NCBI GenBank assembly: GCA_963920575.1
Contig: OY986966.1
Span: 16,425,888-16,489,887, forward strand
Source of the DNA: Narthecium ossifragum
Taxonomy: Eukaryota; Streptophyta; Magnoliopsida; Dioscoreales; Nartheciaceae
Direction: 5' to 3'
DNA length: 64,000 bases
The notes under the pieces are model-generated. The model saw nothing but the letters and a program-made list of their open reading frames with translations, had not been told where the DNA came from and did not search any database. Positions 34,201 to 44,815 of the stretch are shown piece after piece (position 1 is the stretch's first letter; the number at the start of each line of letters is the position of its first letter). A program made the position numbers and the translations under genes.

Positions 34201-36674
34201 GGATGGCGTATGTGCATAGATTATAGAAAATTGAATGCTGCCACCCGTAAGGATCATTTTCCACTGCCTTTTCTAGATCAGATTTTAGAGAGAGTAGCTG
34301 GACATCCTTTTTATTGTTTTCTCGACGGTTATTCTGGATATTATCAGATTGAGATTGCTTTAGAGGATCAGGAAAAAACTACTTTTACATGTCCTTTTGG
34401 TACTTATGCTTTCCGTAGAATGCCATTTGGATTGTGTAATGCTCCTGCTACTTTTCAGCGTTGCATGATGAGTATGTTTGCTGATATGATCGAGGAATGT
34501 ATGGAGGTATATATGGATGACTTGACTGTATTTGGTAATACTTTTGATGCATGCTTGCAAAACTTAAAGAGAGTCTTGAGCAGGTGTGAGGAGAAGAACC
34601 TTGTGCTTAATTGGGAAAAGTGTCACTTCATGGTGCCCTCAGGCATTGTGTTGGGCCATATTGTCTCTTCCAAAGGCATTGAGGTAGATCGATCAAAAAT
34701 CGATCTCATCTCAAATCTTCCTGTGCCAAAGACCGTTAAGGATGTTAGATCCTTTCTAGGGCATGCTGGTTTTTACATGAGGTTCATTCAAAATTTTTCT
34801 GTCATTGCTCGTCCTTTATGTAATCTGTTGATAAAGGATACCCCTTTTGAGTGGACTATTGATTGTCAGAAGGCTTTTCAAGCCTTGATTGATAAATTGA
34901 CTTCCGCACCTATTGTGCAACCACCCGATTGGAGCCTTCCTTTTGAATTGATGTGTGATGCAAGTGATTTTGCTGTGGGAGCTGTTTTAGGACAGCGAAA
35001 AGATGGTAAACCTCATGTTATTTATTATGCTAGCCGAACCTTGAATAATGCACAGATTAATTATTCTACCACTGAGAAAGAACTATTGGCTATAGTCTTT
35101 GCATTAGACAGTTTCGTGCTTATTTGATTGGTTCTCCCATTCCTATTTTCACTGATCATGCCGCACTTAAGTACCTTCTCACCAAGAAGGATGCTAAAGC
35201 GCGCCTAATTCGTTGGATATTAATTTTACAGGAATTTGATATCTCCATCAAAGATAAAAAGGGCGTCGAGAACGTTGTTGCTGATCACCTATCAAGGCTG
35301 ATGGTGGAAGTAGCGGAAGATGAGCCACCAATCATGGATGACTTCCCTGATGAGCAACTCTTTTCAGTTGCAAGACTGCCCTGGTATGCGCACATTGTTA
35401 ACTACTTAGCGACAGGTGAGATCCCTTCATTTTGGAGTGCGCAGGATAAGCGTAGATTCTTTGTTGAGGTAAAGAAATTTTATTGGGATGATCCTTGTCT
35501 GTTTAAGTATTGTCCTGACCAGATTATGTGCAGGTGTGTCCCTGATTATGAAATCGAAAGCATCATTACATTCTGTCACTCTCATGCATGTGGACGCCAT
35601 TTTTCGATGAAAAAGACTGCTGCTAAAATTCTTCAATGTGGTTTTTACTGGCCTACAATGTTTCGTGACGTTAATATTTTCTGCAAATCCTGTGATAGAT
35701 GCCTAACACTAGGAGCTTTATCTAGGAGACATATGATGTCTTTGAACCCAATTCAAGCTGTCGAGGTTTTTGATTGTTTGGGTATAGACTTTATGGGACC
35801 CTTCCCTTCTTCTTTTGGCTATTTATATATATTGTTGGCTGTGGAATACGTGTCTAAATGGGTGGAGGCTATTGCATGTAGGAATAATGATCATTTCACT
35901 GTCATCAAGTTTCTTAAAGAGCATGTTTTGTCTAGATTTGGTACTCCTAGGGTCATTATTAGTGACCACGGATCCCATTTTTGTAACTGCTCTTTTGAGG
36001 CTTTGATGCGCAGGTATGGAGTGACACATAAGATTTCCACTGCTTATCATCCACAGACGAATGGCCAAGCTGAATTAGCCAATAGAGAGATAAAGCAAAT
36101 CCTGGAGAAGACAGTGAGCCCCAACCGAAAGGACTGGTCCTTGAGGCTATCAGACGCGTTGTGGGCATATCGCACTGCCTACAAGACTACCCTGGGGATG
36201 TCGCCGTTTCGCCTTGTTTATGGAAAACCATGTCATCTTCCAGTTGAATTAGAACATAAGGCATATTGGGCTATTAAGTCACTAAATCTTACTTTGGATG
36301 CTGCAGGTCAGGAACGAAAACTCCAGCTGTCTGAGTTGGAGGAACTCAGGAATGATGCTTATGAGAGTTCTAGGATCTTCAAGGCAAAGACAAAGGCCTA
36401 CCATGACAAGAAGATCTTGCGGAAGACGTTTCAAGTAGGACAGCAAGCTTATCTGTATGACGCACGACTGCATCTTCATCCTGGGAAGCTGAGATCACGC
36501 TGGACAGGCCCCTTCACCATTAGCAGAATATTTGAGAATGGGGCTGTGGAAGTTGAAGACCCAAAGGATGGGAGATTATTTACGGTTAATGGACAGCGTT
36601 TGAAACAGATTCCAGAGAAAGCGGACCCTGAGGAGCACACCGTTTCTCTCGTAGACCCTGTCTACGAGGGATGA
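31282..36674 (+). pseudogene. gag-pol: Athila gag-pol polyprotein, two stops and one frameshift
   Basis: A single frame starts at ATG 31282 (MPRYRDELGRFARR) and ends at TGA 36674. With one missing base it would be 1798 codons. Order: gag capsid (about 31500-32030), zinc knuckle C-X2-C-X4-H-X4-C at 32263-32304, protease LLDLGASVNLM near 33188, RT (about 34080-34740, YMDD at 34510-34521), RNase H (DASDFAVGAVLG near 34955), integrase HHCC (about 35570-35705) and core with [17 protein letters not shown] and [11 protein letters not shown], then a C-terminal domain. Lesions are TAA at 31360-31362, TAA at 31996-31998, and one A lost near 35110 compared with the copy at 17680. The catalytic residues of RT and integrase are otherwise kept. 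Confidence 0.9.
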
Positions 36675-37888
36675 TCTTTCTCCTATCTATCATTTCCCTT
36701 TTTGATTAGGATAGTTTGTTTTAGTTTGTTTGTTTTTGTTTTCATTTGTTTTTGTTTGCTCTCTTATTTCTTAGGATGTTGGACCACCGTTTGCCTTGCT
36801 TGAGGAATTCGACCACTATTCTGGAGATGAGAAATTCGGCCACCATGAGGAGCCTTGAGGAGATATTCACTTATTCTATGAGGTGGCCTCGCTCCTATTT
36901 CGATTTCCTATTTTTATTTCTGTCATATATGAAAATTCAGCCAACACCCTTCTGCTTATTTACATGATTAGCACACATTGAGGACAATGTGAATTTCAGG
37001 TTGGGGGGTGTATGCATGCTACCTTATTGAGTTTAGTAGTGTTGAATTGATTATGTTATTAGAAATTGTACTTGAGCTGAAATTTTTATGCTTATTATGC
37101 ATGTTGCTTTCATATGGATTGACCAATACATTGATTGCATGCGTGATAACCTGAACGTATAACATCATGTGATCCACACACGAACACTTTATGTGCAGTG
37201 GTAATTATACTCACTAGAGGAATGAGCATGCTATTGTCCATCGAGACCATGATTTCAACATTAGCTAGTGTTGAGTATTGCATGCAGAAAAAAAAAAAAA
37301 AAAACAGAAAAAGTTCTGGAGCTTGATAAAGTTGTTGAGTATTAAGTGATGTACTGAGTAACCGGGTGTTCTTGCCTCAGGAAGCGGGGAGCTCGCGTAA
37401 AAAGGTAGAACCACTTATAGCGAAAAAAAAAAAAAAAAAAACTACTAAGTGTTTTGCTAAGTAACCGGGTCTCTGCGCCTCAAGAAGCGGAGAGTGCTCG
37501 CGTAAAAAGGCAAAATGTCTGATAGTTGAAAAGAAAAAAAAAAAAAAAGAAAGAGCATGCTGTACTTAAAGTGCGAGGGTTGGATGATTGGTCATGAAGA
37601 TAGTAGTGTGTTTAGACTAATGGTGGGTATAAGTTGCTTCTGCACGTAACATTTATTTGTCACGTCACATGTGTTCTTCTGGATGGGGATTAGCATGTTT
37701 TGATGTGTAGAAGTTGATTTCATATGTTGGTAGTATGTGTATGAGTATAAGAAGTTTTCATGCTCTGTACTGTATGAAACACTATTGACTTGATAAGGTA
37801 GAATTTTTATCATGCATGTCTACATCCTTGAACCGTTAGTGTGCTTAATTATATTCTATGCGCTTTGAATTGCTAGAGACTAGCAATA
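36675..37888 (+). other. Athila C 3' non-coding region with tandem units and A-tracts
   Basis: Where some Athila elements carry an env-like ORF, none is present. Two imperfect units (37341-37421 and 37443-37526, period about 103 bp) share AAGTG, GTAACCGGGT, GAAGCGG and CTCGCGTAAAAAGG. They are flanked by A-runs near 37287, 37424 and 37530. Confidence 0.75.
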
Positions 37889-37904
37889 AGCTGGTTGGGG
37901 GGTG
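37889..37904 (+). other. Polypurine tract of Athila C
   Basis: AGCTGGTTGGGGGGTG abuts the 3' LTR start TGATGAG. Confidence 0.75.
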
Positions 37905-39704
37905 TGATGAGTGCATGAAAGTGCACTCTGAACAACCTTAAAACCATCTCAATTGCTAGATTATTATCCTTAATCAGCATCTTTATTATTATTTTTATAT
38001 CTATATGTTCCTTCACATGGTTGTTTGGAAAATGCAGGAAATTGGAGCTAAAAGAAGCTGAAAAGAGTATATGGATCAACTTCAACAATTAATCTGTACC
38101 TGCTCATGAAGAATCAGATGATGTGCCATATATGGTTGGAAAGCTCTTGAAGTCTAGCTTCTGGGGAATTTTACGGTTCGTGATTCCGAGTTTCCTAGAA
38201 GAAGTTACGGCAATTTCAGTATCAATGCGCAGTCTGAATGGCAGAAAGGAAAATAAGCTAGAAGTCCGAGCGAAGGTCCGATCGATCGGACCTGGCAAAA
38301 CCGTGACAGAACATGTAGTTTTTGACTGAATATGGTTCGATCGATCGAACCATCACTCCTACTGAGCCCGATCGATCCGACTCCTAGAGTTGGATCTATC
38401 GGACTCAAAAATACCCAGAGAATGTGGATTTTTATGCATCCGATCGATCCAACACTCATAATTCGATCGATCGGACTTGAGAATTAAAGGGTGACAGAAC
38501 GTATGCTTTTTAGAGGAGCAGCGTTCGATCGATCCGTCCATCGATCGAACTCGGGAAGAGCCAGAGACGAAGGATTTTTACGAAATCGATCGATCCGACT
38601 CCCTTAGTCCGATCGATCGAACACGGGCGAAAGTAGAAGATTGGAGATCTCAAGAGACCGATCGATCCAACATCCCGAGAAGGATCGATCGGACTTGCCC
38701 AGTGACGAAAATCAACGGTTTTGATTAATCCGAGTTTACTAATTCTTGGACCCGATAAATAGGAAACTTAGGGCTAATCAAGGGGGACTTCTTGGACGTT
38801 TTTGGAGGCTCTTTTCAGGAGTTTTTCAAGAGGAAAAAGATGGAGACATCTCCATCTATGGCCGAGTAATCCACGGGCATGGCGGACGGATGATCTAGCG
38901 AGGATTAGGGTTTCTTCTCCAACGATGATTCATGTTTTTAATCTTTATTGTTAAACTCTTCTTATGTATTGGATTTTCACAGATTGATTTGTGGTTAAAC
39001 ATTATTATAAATCCAGTCATGCTTCTTTTATGATATTGTGATCCCATAGTTATCTCCTTCAATTCTCCTACCGAGTCTCGTGAAACCTTTGCTATACATT
39101 GCCCGTAGTGACAGCTGGTATTGTATATTCTTAGGGATCTGATTAGATAAGGTTGGGGCTCTATACCGTGAGATCTTTGTTATACATTGCCGATTGTGAG
39201 AGTTGGTATTGTGTATTCTTAGAGATCCGGTTAGAGTTAGGGCTTTGTCCCGATGAACTTTTGCTGCGCGTTGCCTGTAGTGACAGCCGGTATCGTGTAT
39301 TCTTAGGTTTGGTTGGATGAAGTTAGAACTATAAAAAGGAAGAACCAATCATAGGAAGAGATATTTATATTTTATCATATTCATAATTCTATATCTTCCG
39401 GTTAAGGCGATTGGGATGTGAATCCCTTAACTGAGTATTATATGAACCATTGAGAAGAGAAGAACCTTAATCCGAGTGAAGTGATTCTTGAAGCCTAGCC
39501 TTATCAAAAGCCTGATATCTTTAGTTAACATTACATTATCATTAATCCTTTGATCTAATTTAATTTAGTTAGCTTTCTTCATTGTTTTCAATTCATTGTT
39601 ATTTGTATTTCTGGATCTTTCCTGCTTGTCTCTCTGTGGGATTCGACCTCTCTTATGCTGTACTGCACCGCGACCGCTGTGCGTGACACATTTGAGCGAC
39701 ATCA
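37905..39704 (+). repeat. Element C 3' LTR (1800 bp)
   Basis: Same ends and length as the 5' LTR, followed by the TSD TTGAC. It includes the GATCGATC array (38276-38700) and the altered TATA box. Confidence 0.95.
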
Positions 39705-40105
39705 TTGACCCACTCAAAGAAATGCTCCATTTCATGCAGCCAATCACTAAAACTTCTAGGGTCACGACAACCATCAAAGGTAGGGGCCTCGATTGGGAAA
39801 CCTAACCTCACCTGCTCATTAAAATCACAACATTGCCTAGGCTTACAGTGTTGGGAGATGTAAGGGCGGATTGGGACGGAGTCATTTTGAAAATTTTGCC
39901 CTTGAGCATATTCTTGACATATTAAGTTAGCATGGAAGACACGACCATCGCGCTTGCTATGTCCATTTGCAACTCGCCCTAGCCTAGTGTTGATTTGATC
40001 ACCCTTTTGAGTCAAGTCTTGGACACTTGTTTGCAGCTCTCGGATAGCCTTCATTAAAGTTTCCATGGTTGGGTTCACATCTAATTGGGATTTTGGAGAA
40101 GGCAT
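39705..40105 (-). CDS. gag: Element B gag, N-terminal part
   Basis: ATG at 40105 on the minus strand opens MPSPKSQLDVNPTMETLMKA, a coiled-coil-like stretch (IRELQTSVQDLTQKGDQINT), then the start of a Retrotrans_gag domain (EAPTFDGCRDPRSFSDWLHE followed by MEHFFEW). It is interrupted by element C exactly within the duplicated TTGAC. The codon phase is the same on both sides (401 bases here plus 1606 beyond, 2007 in total, divisible by 3). The next residues are at 29302 downwards. Confidence 0.75.
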
Positions 40106-41860
40106 GGCACAATAGCTATGAATGTGTATGCATGAAATGCACGTGATGAAATGAGCCTATAATGCTAGGACATCAAACTCCTAATAAGATCAAATATGCA
40201 TGAAAATGATACCAGAGATCACCAAAAATAATTTCAGCAAATAAAATTGAATATAAGGGGAAGATTATCTTGGCAGAAGAACTCAAATTGAAAGCTTTGT
40301 ACTTGTTGCAAGCCAATAGTATTAGGAGTTCAAAAATGTCACACAAGAATATATGAGGTAGGTGTAGAACTAAGGTGTTTAGACCTTGCTTTGCTTTGGG
40401 TTTTGGATCAACGCTTTCAAAGAGTAGGTACTTCAAAGGGTAGGTAGCCCACACTCAGAGTAATGGATGTAACTTTAAATAAGCAGAATAGATCTAAAAG
40501 CAATGAAATTAGCCTGACCTTTAATTCACTTGGATTGGATCCGTGGCGTCCTGAATGGGCTAAGTTAACCTGAATTTGGCCTGAATCCACTCTGTTATGT
40601 GCTGGTAGCTTTTGTCAGATCTGAATCTCTGCTGGGCTTGTGTCTGTTCTGTGCTGAATCAGACCCTGCAGATTGGGCTGGGTTGTTTCTGATCCAGAAC
40701 TGAGCTTGAGTTGGTCCAGTCTGTTTTCATTGGATGTGGTTCGACCAGATTTAATGGCTCAAATCAGATAAAATCTGATTGGATGAGGGATTGGATCAGA
40801 TCTGGCTTGACTCGATTGGATCAGATCTGGCTTAATTCGATTGGATCAGATCTGGCTTGATTCGATTGGATCCACTTAGATGGAAAAAATCAATCCCACC
40901 CCGTGAAAAGTGGATCGTGATATCTCCCGACTTTGGCCGGACGGAGAGGACGGCGGAGGACGCCGGCGCGGCTGGAGTCGCCGTTGCTTGAAGAGATGAG
41001 CGGCGAGCGAGAGTGCTGGTTGCAGGCGACGGTGTTGGTTGAGGGCGACGGTGTTGGTTGCGGGCGACGGTGTTCGGCGAAGGAGCCGGCGAAGGACGTT
41101 GCCACAGAAGAGATTGGCGCCGGAGAAGATAGTTGTTGGTGTCGATCCGGGCCGGATGTGAAGGCGGAGGGTGACGAATGCTGGCGGCAAGGATGGAGAA
41201 TAAAGCTTGGACGGCGGTAACGGAAGAGAAGCGTCGACTCCGGGGCGGAGAAGGTGGATCTGCAGTCGATGAGGCCGAAATCACTACTTGTACACGACGT
41301 TGGTGGAGGGAGCGGTGATGGTAATGATGGTCGGAGGTGTTGGATGGCGGCGGAGGCGATGTCGGAGGGTGGTGGAAGTGTATATCCGGCTGGGGAGGGT
41401 GGAGATCTGGCGTCGATTCGCAGGCTCCGAGCCAAGGAACGTCGCTGCTGGCCGCAGAGGCGATGGCGGACCGACGGTGCGTGGGGAGATCACCGTGATG
41501 GTGATAGTGGTGGTGCCGATCACTGCCGGAGACGGAGAAGACAGGGGAAAGGGAAACAAAAACAGAGCAAAAGGGATGGAGAAGGAGAACAGGGAAAAGA
41601 AAGAGAAAAGGGAAGGAGAAGAGAACAGGGGCAGCTTCCGGTTTTTCTTTTCTTTTCTTTTTTTCTTCTTTTTTTTGTTTTTTTTTGTTTTTTTTTTTGT
41701 GTTTTTGGCTAAAACTAGGGCAAGCTTTTTTTTTCCACATACTAATACACTAGAAAAACTCACGGAAGGGCGGATGGTGAAGAAGACCCGGAGGATGGTT
41801 AATGCAGGGGCAGGGGTTCATTGAGATGGACCGATCACCAAGTAGAAACATAGGCGACCT
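40106..41860 (-). other. Long leader of element B
   Basis: About 1.75 kb separates the PBS from the gag ATG. It holds three 25-bp tandem units (40790-40864), three 19-bp units around GGCGACGGTGTTGGTT (41025-41080), a GC-rich block (about 40920-41560) and an A-rich run on the minus strand (about 41640-41710). A 302-codon minus-strand frame (40832-41740) covers the GC-rich block. It is low-complexity (His/Pro/Ser/Arg-rich) and overlaps other open frames, so I do not call it a gene. Confidence 0.5.
40790..40870. repeat. 25-bp tandem repeat, about 3.2 units
   Basis: ATTGGATCAGATCTGGCTT plus six bases, at 40790, 40815, 40840 and partly 40865. Confidence 0.9.
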
Positions 41861-41873
41861 GGCTCTGATACCA
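41861..41873 (-). other. Primer binding site of element B (tRNA-iMet)
   Basis: Minus-strand TGGTATCAGAGCC, the classic initiator-Met primer site, four bases from the LTR. Confidence 0.85.
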
Positions 41874-41877
41874 AAGT

Positions 41878-42265
41878 TGATGTAGGACACATCAGAAGAA
41901 GAGAAAGAGAGGTGAAGCTTTAAGAAAGAGAGAAGAAGCTTTGAGAGGGAGAGAAGAAGCTAGGAGAAGAGGAGGAAGAAGACAAGAAGGAGACAATCAA
42001 CAGTTTTCATCAATAATCATCAATATCCCCAAAATAAAACCTAGGGTTTCCCTTTTATAGGAGAAGGGAACCGACTCAACCAACTGAGTACAAATAGACT
42101 CAAACTCGAATAACACCTAAACTCAATCACAATAGTAAAATGACTCAACGCTAAATAAGCAAAACTAAGTCAAAAACAACCCTGACTGAGCAACAATCAA
42201 AATATGAACAAATTGGACTCATCTGCTAAGAAATTGGGATTGCTGTGGATCTGATGTCTGCATGA
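41878..42265 (-). repeat. Element B 5' LTR (right copy, 388 bp)
   Basis: Matches 27126-27518 with about 18 substitutions and small indels. The outer end reads GCATGA where the other copy has GCATCA. The TSD GCTTC follows. Confidence 0.88.
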
Positions 42266-42270
42266 GCTTC

Positions 42271-43668
42271 TCTCACTTATCAGCTCGAGGGAAGGATTCA
42301 GACCAATGGCAGACAACTTTAATATTATACTGGTCTGGGTGTGCTCCCCCTGTTCCCAATGGAGTACTATGAAGAGGAGGTTCTCATGGAGGCCGCCACT
42401 GTCATCAGTAAACCTCTAGAAGTGGACCACTCATCAGTTAACCTCGTCCGATGCCGGTACGCTCGCGTTTGTGTGGAGATTGATCTCAGCAAACCGGTAA
42501 GGTTGGGGAGCAACTTTGGAGTCATGGGGAAGAATGGAAAACCACACGTGCATTTTCAACACTTCATCTTTGAGAATCTAGAGGTCTCTCCAATTTGTGA
42601 GTTTGCCAGTCATAAGAGAGACTCTTGCTCTCGGAGAGCTTCAACAGGAGGCCATGCATGCGTGCCAAGGGAGAATACTGAAGATCAAGAAAACCACCTT
42701 GAAGGAGAGTGGGTTAATGTCTTTCACAAATGCCGGCGTCGAAAAGTTGTGTCTCATTGAAACAATGAAGCTGGAGAGGGCGGACGCAACCCCGAGAAGC
42801 GAAGACATGACAGAGCACGGCAACCAAGAGTGCGGCGCAGGCCTGACTTACCTATTACTTCACGGCAAGTTTAGCGACCCATTGTACGTGAAGCTCACAC
42901 TACAACCGTGGATAGTGGACTCCAACAGACTTTAATTCGGAGCAGAGGGAACGCTTGTAAGCTCATGTGTTGGCCTCCAACATTGTCCCTTCATTTATTG
43001 CGAATCAGACAGATTGCAGTATGCATGTTCCTGTAGAACCTGGAGACGTTATACAAGGACCTGATAATGGGCCTTTTGTCCCACCGCATCCCGAGGATAT
43101 ACAAAGCCATGCAAAATCTTCCTCCTCTGGATTGGAGATGGAGGTGATGGGAATGGGGCACGTTGGGGATGTGCATACCTCCCCAATAATCGCCTCTACT
43201 CCGAAAGAGCAACAGGGCCATATAAAGCAAACCCTTCAAAGGGCGGTGACAGAATCAGGAGACCAAGAGGAAGCAGATACATTAGAGGAGGATCTGGAGG
43301 CCGAGTTGGAATTAATTATTGCAGACTGCCAACATGCGGAAGAGAACTACCTCAAACCGCCTCAACAACAACTCCGAGAGGATTTCCCGCACGAGGAGGT
43401 GGACATGGACATACTTCATGATAAGAGTTTCCACGCTCTACAAGAAGCCTTGGCAGGCCGTGCACCTGGGGCATGTAATAGGGGCATGCGAGTAGAGGGG
43501 AGAGGTGCTCCGACCGCTCCACTTTACCCACCTGCCATCACACCAGATCTATATGCAATGAACGAGCTTCTGGAGGAACCCTTAGATGAAGAGCAAGATT
43601 TGGAGCCTGATGCAACAGACTGGGTGGCCACACAAGAGGTGGTGGCTCCTTCTTTCAATTTCCAATGA
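42271..43668 (+). pseudogene. LINE ORF1, C-terminal part
   Basis: Continues the DUF4283-like domain from 27125: ISSREGFRPMADNFNIILVW, then after a frame change near 42335 PMEYYEEEVLMEAATVISKP and CRYARVCVEIDLSKP, the usual second half of plant LINE ORF1. The zinc-knuckle region expected near 42600 is decayed. From 42967 to 43668 an open frame encodes an acidic, Glu/Asp/Pro-rich tail of about 230 residues, which is the variable C-terminal region. Stops and frameshifts make the whole non-functional. Confidence 0.7.
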
Positions 43669-43679
43669 AAGTGTTGTGC

Positions 43680-44815
43680 TAGAACTACATGGGCATAGGA
43701 CTCCTCAGGACCATCCGCACGTGTAATACACTTCTCAGTGATGGGAGCCGGAGCTTTCTATTTCTTTTAGATGTTGTTCTGAGTGTCGAGCACATAACTA
43801 GCATACAGAGAAGCGTGGGGCGCCGTTGGTGCGCCTACCTCCTACCAGCCCTTGGCAGGAAGGGAGGGATCCTTGCCATCTGGTGACTTGACTACGGAAG
43901 GGTGCAGTTTACTTCCTCATGCTCCCAAGCCATTCATGGTATTGTGATGTCCATTGATGAAGGGCAATGGATGGTTACAGTCCTCTATACAACGAGGAAT
44001 TCAAGAGCAAGGAGGACTCTGTGGAGGGCAGCATCGAGAGCGAATCTTTTGGACCTTCCCCACCTGCTCATTGGAGACTATAACTCTGTTGCTTCACCTG
44101 AAGAAATGCGTGGAGGCCAACCCTTTGAAGTCTCGGGGGGGTTAGAAGATTTCATAGCTTTTTCAACCTCTAATGATTTAGTAAACCTGGGCTTTATTGG
44201 GCCCACTTTCACTTGGGGGCACGTTTGGCTACCGCGGGATCCGCCGTATCCCGCGGTAGCCGCGGGGAGGTATCGGCGCCCGCGGATACCTCCCGCGACG
44301 TCCCGAAAAAATTTCAGAACGTCGAAATTGGAATCCGCCTCAGGGCGGATTTCAATTTACGGAATCCGACCGGGATCCGTGTCGGCGCCAAACGCGCGGA
44401 TTCCAACCGGGATTCGCGGATTCGCGGGATCCCGCGGATTCGTGGGATCCCGCGGATTCGCGGGATCCGGGGCGCGCCAAACGCCCCCTTGGTGTAATTG
44501 CAGGTTTGGACGAGCTCGGATCCTGAAAAGCCTTGATAGAGCATTGGGAAACCGGAGATGGAATACAAAGTTCCCATTCACATAGGTTCGCCACCTCCCT
44601 CGTGTGGCATCGGACCATTGCCCGATTCTCTTACATCTAATGAAGGAGAGACAAGCGACGGGACCCCGATATTTTCGGTTGAAGAACCAATGGCTGCCGA
44701 AACCTTCCTTCAAGGCGCTGGTTGGTTGCATATGAGCGCGGAACCATCATGGTACACCAGCCTATATTCTCCAGACGAGGATTATAGAATTAACGGAAGT
44801 GGTGAAGCGATGGCA
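43680..44815 (+). pseudogene. LINE ORF2, endonuclease domain (broken, carries a MITE)
   Basis: An APE-type endonuclease nicks the target DNA for LINE integration. Seen here are a WNYMGIG start (43682), a GGILAIW motif (43869), HLLIGDYNSVASPEEMRGG (about 44063-44120), LVNLGFIGPTFTW (44182-44215), and after the MITE RFGRARILKSLDRALGNRRW, VRHLPRVASDHCPILL. The catalytic GD(Y/F)N and SDH motifs survive. One stop near 43886 and others break the frame. The LINE ends at about 44810-44820, where element D begins, so RT is missing in this window. Confidence 0.72.
44216..44488. mobile_element. Harbinger-type MITE inside the LINE endonuclease (273 bp)
   Basis: The ends GGGGCACGTTTGG and CCAAACGCCCCC form imperfect TIRs, flanked by TTG at 44213-44215 and 44489-44491. 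The interior is GC-rich, with many CGCGGGATCC/GGATTCGCGG copies. Deleting it plus one TTG restores the ORF2 frame exactly (FTW followed by CNCRFGRARI). Confidence 0.85.

Larger units (their letters stand above)
29308..39704 (+). mobile_element. Element C: nearly intact Athila retrotransposon (10.4 kb)
   Basis: Perfect 5-bp target duplications TTGAC (29303-29307 and 39705-39709) flank two 1800-bp LTRs beginning TGATGAG and ending GACATCA. A tRNA-Asp PBS follows the 5' LTR and a PPT precedes the 3' LTR. Gag, protease, RT, RNase H and integrase follow in the Gypsy order. Sequence signatures (LLDLGASVNLM in protease, the tRNA-Asp primer site, single gag-pol frame) place it in the Athila lineage. 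The LTRs differ at about 18 of 1800 positions (hand count), making it the youngest complete element here. It interrupts the gag ORF of element B. Confidence 0.95.
27126..42265 (-). mobile_element. Element B: gag-bearing LTR element without pol (TR-GAG), split by element C
   Basis: LTRs at 27126-27518 and 41878-42265 are flanked by the exact 5-bp duplication GCTTC (27121-27125 and 42266-42270). On the minus strand a tRNA-iMet-type PBS and a polypurine tract lie in the right places. Without element C the insertion is about 4.7 kb. Its only long product is gag fused to an integrase relic; reverse transcriptase and RNase H are absent. About 5% LTR divergence by eye makes it older than C. Confidence 0.88.

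Noticed and set aside
36675..37904. Envelope-like ORF of Athila C
   Set aside because: Only short frames are present; no long ORF, signal peptide or membrane segment.
40832..41740. 302-codon minus-strand frame as a host-derived gene
   Set aside because: Low-complexity His/Pro/Ser/Arg composition with several overlapping open frames; no domain. Kept only as a possible captured block.
16556..44815. One single LINE spanning both LINE regions
   Set aside because: The RT/RNase H half (to 23795) lies upstream of the ORF1/endonuclease half (from 26626) on the same strand, so order excludes one simple element; two copies are simpler.
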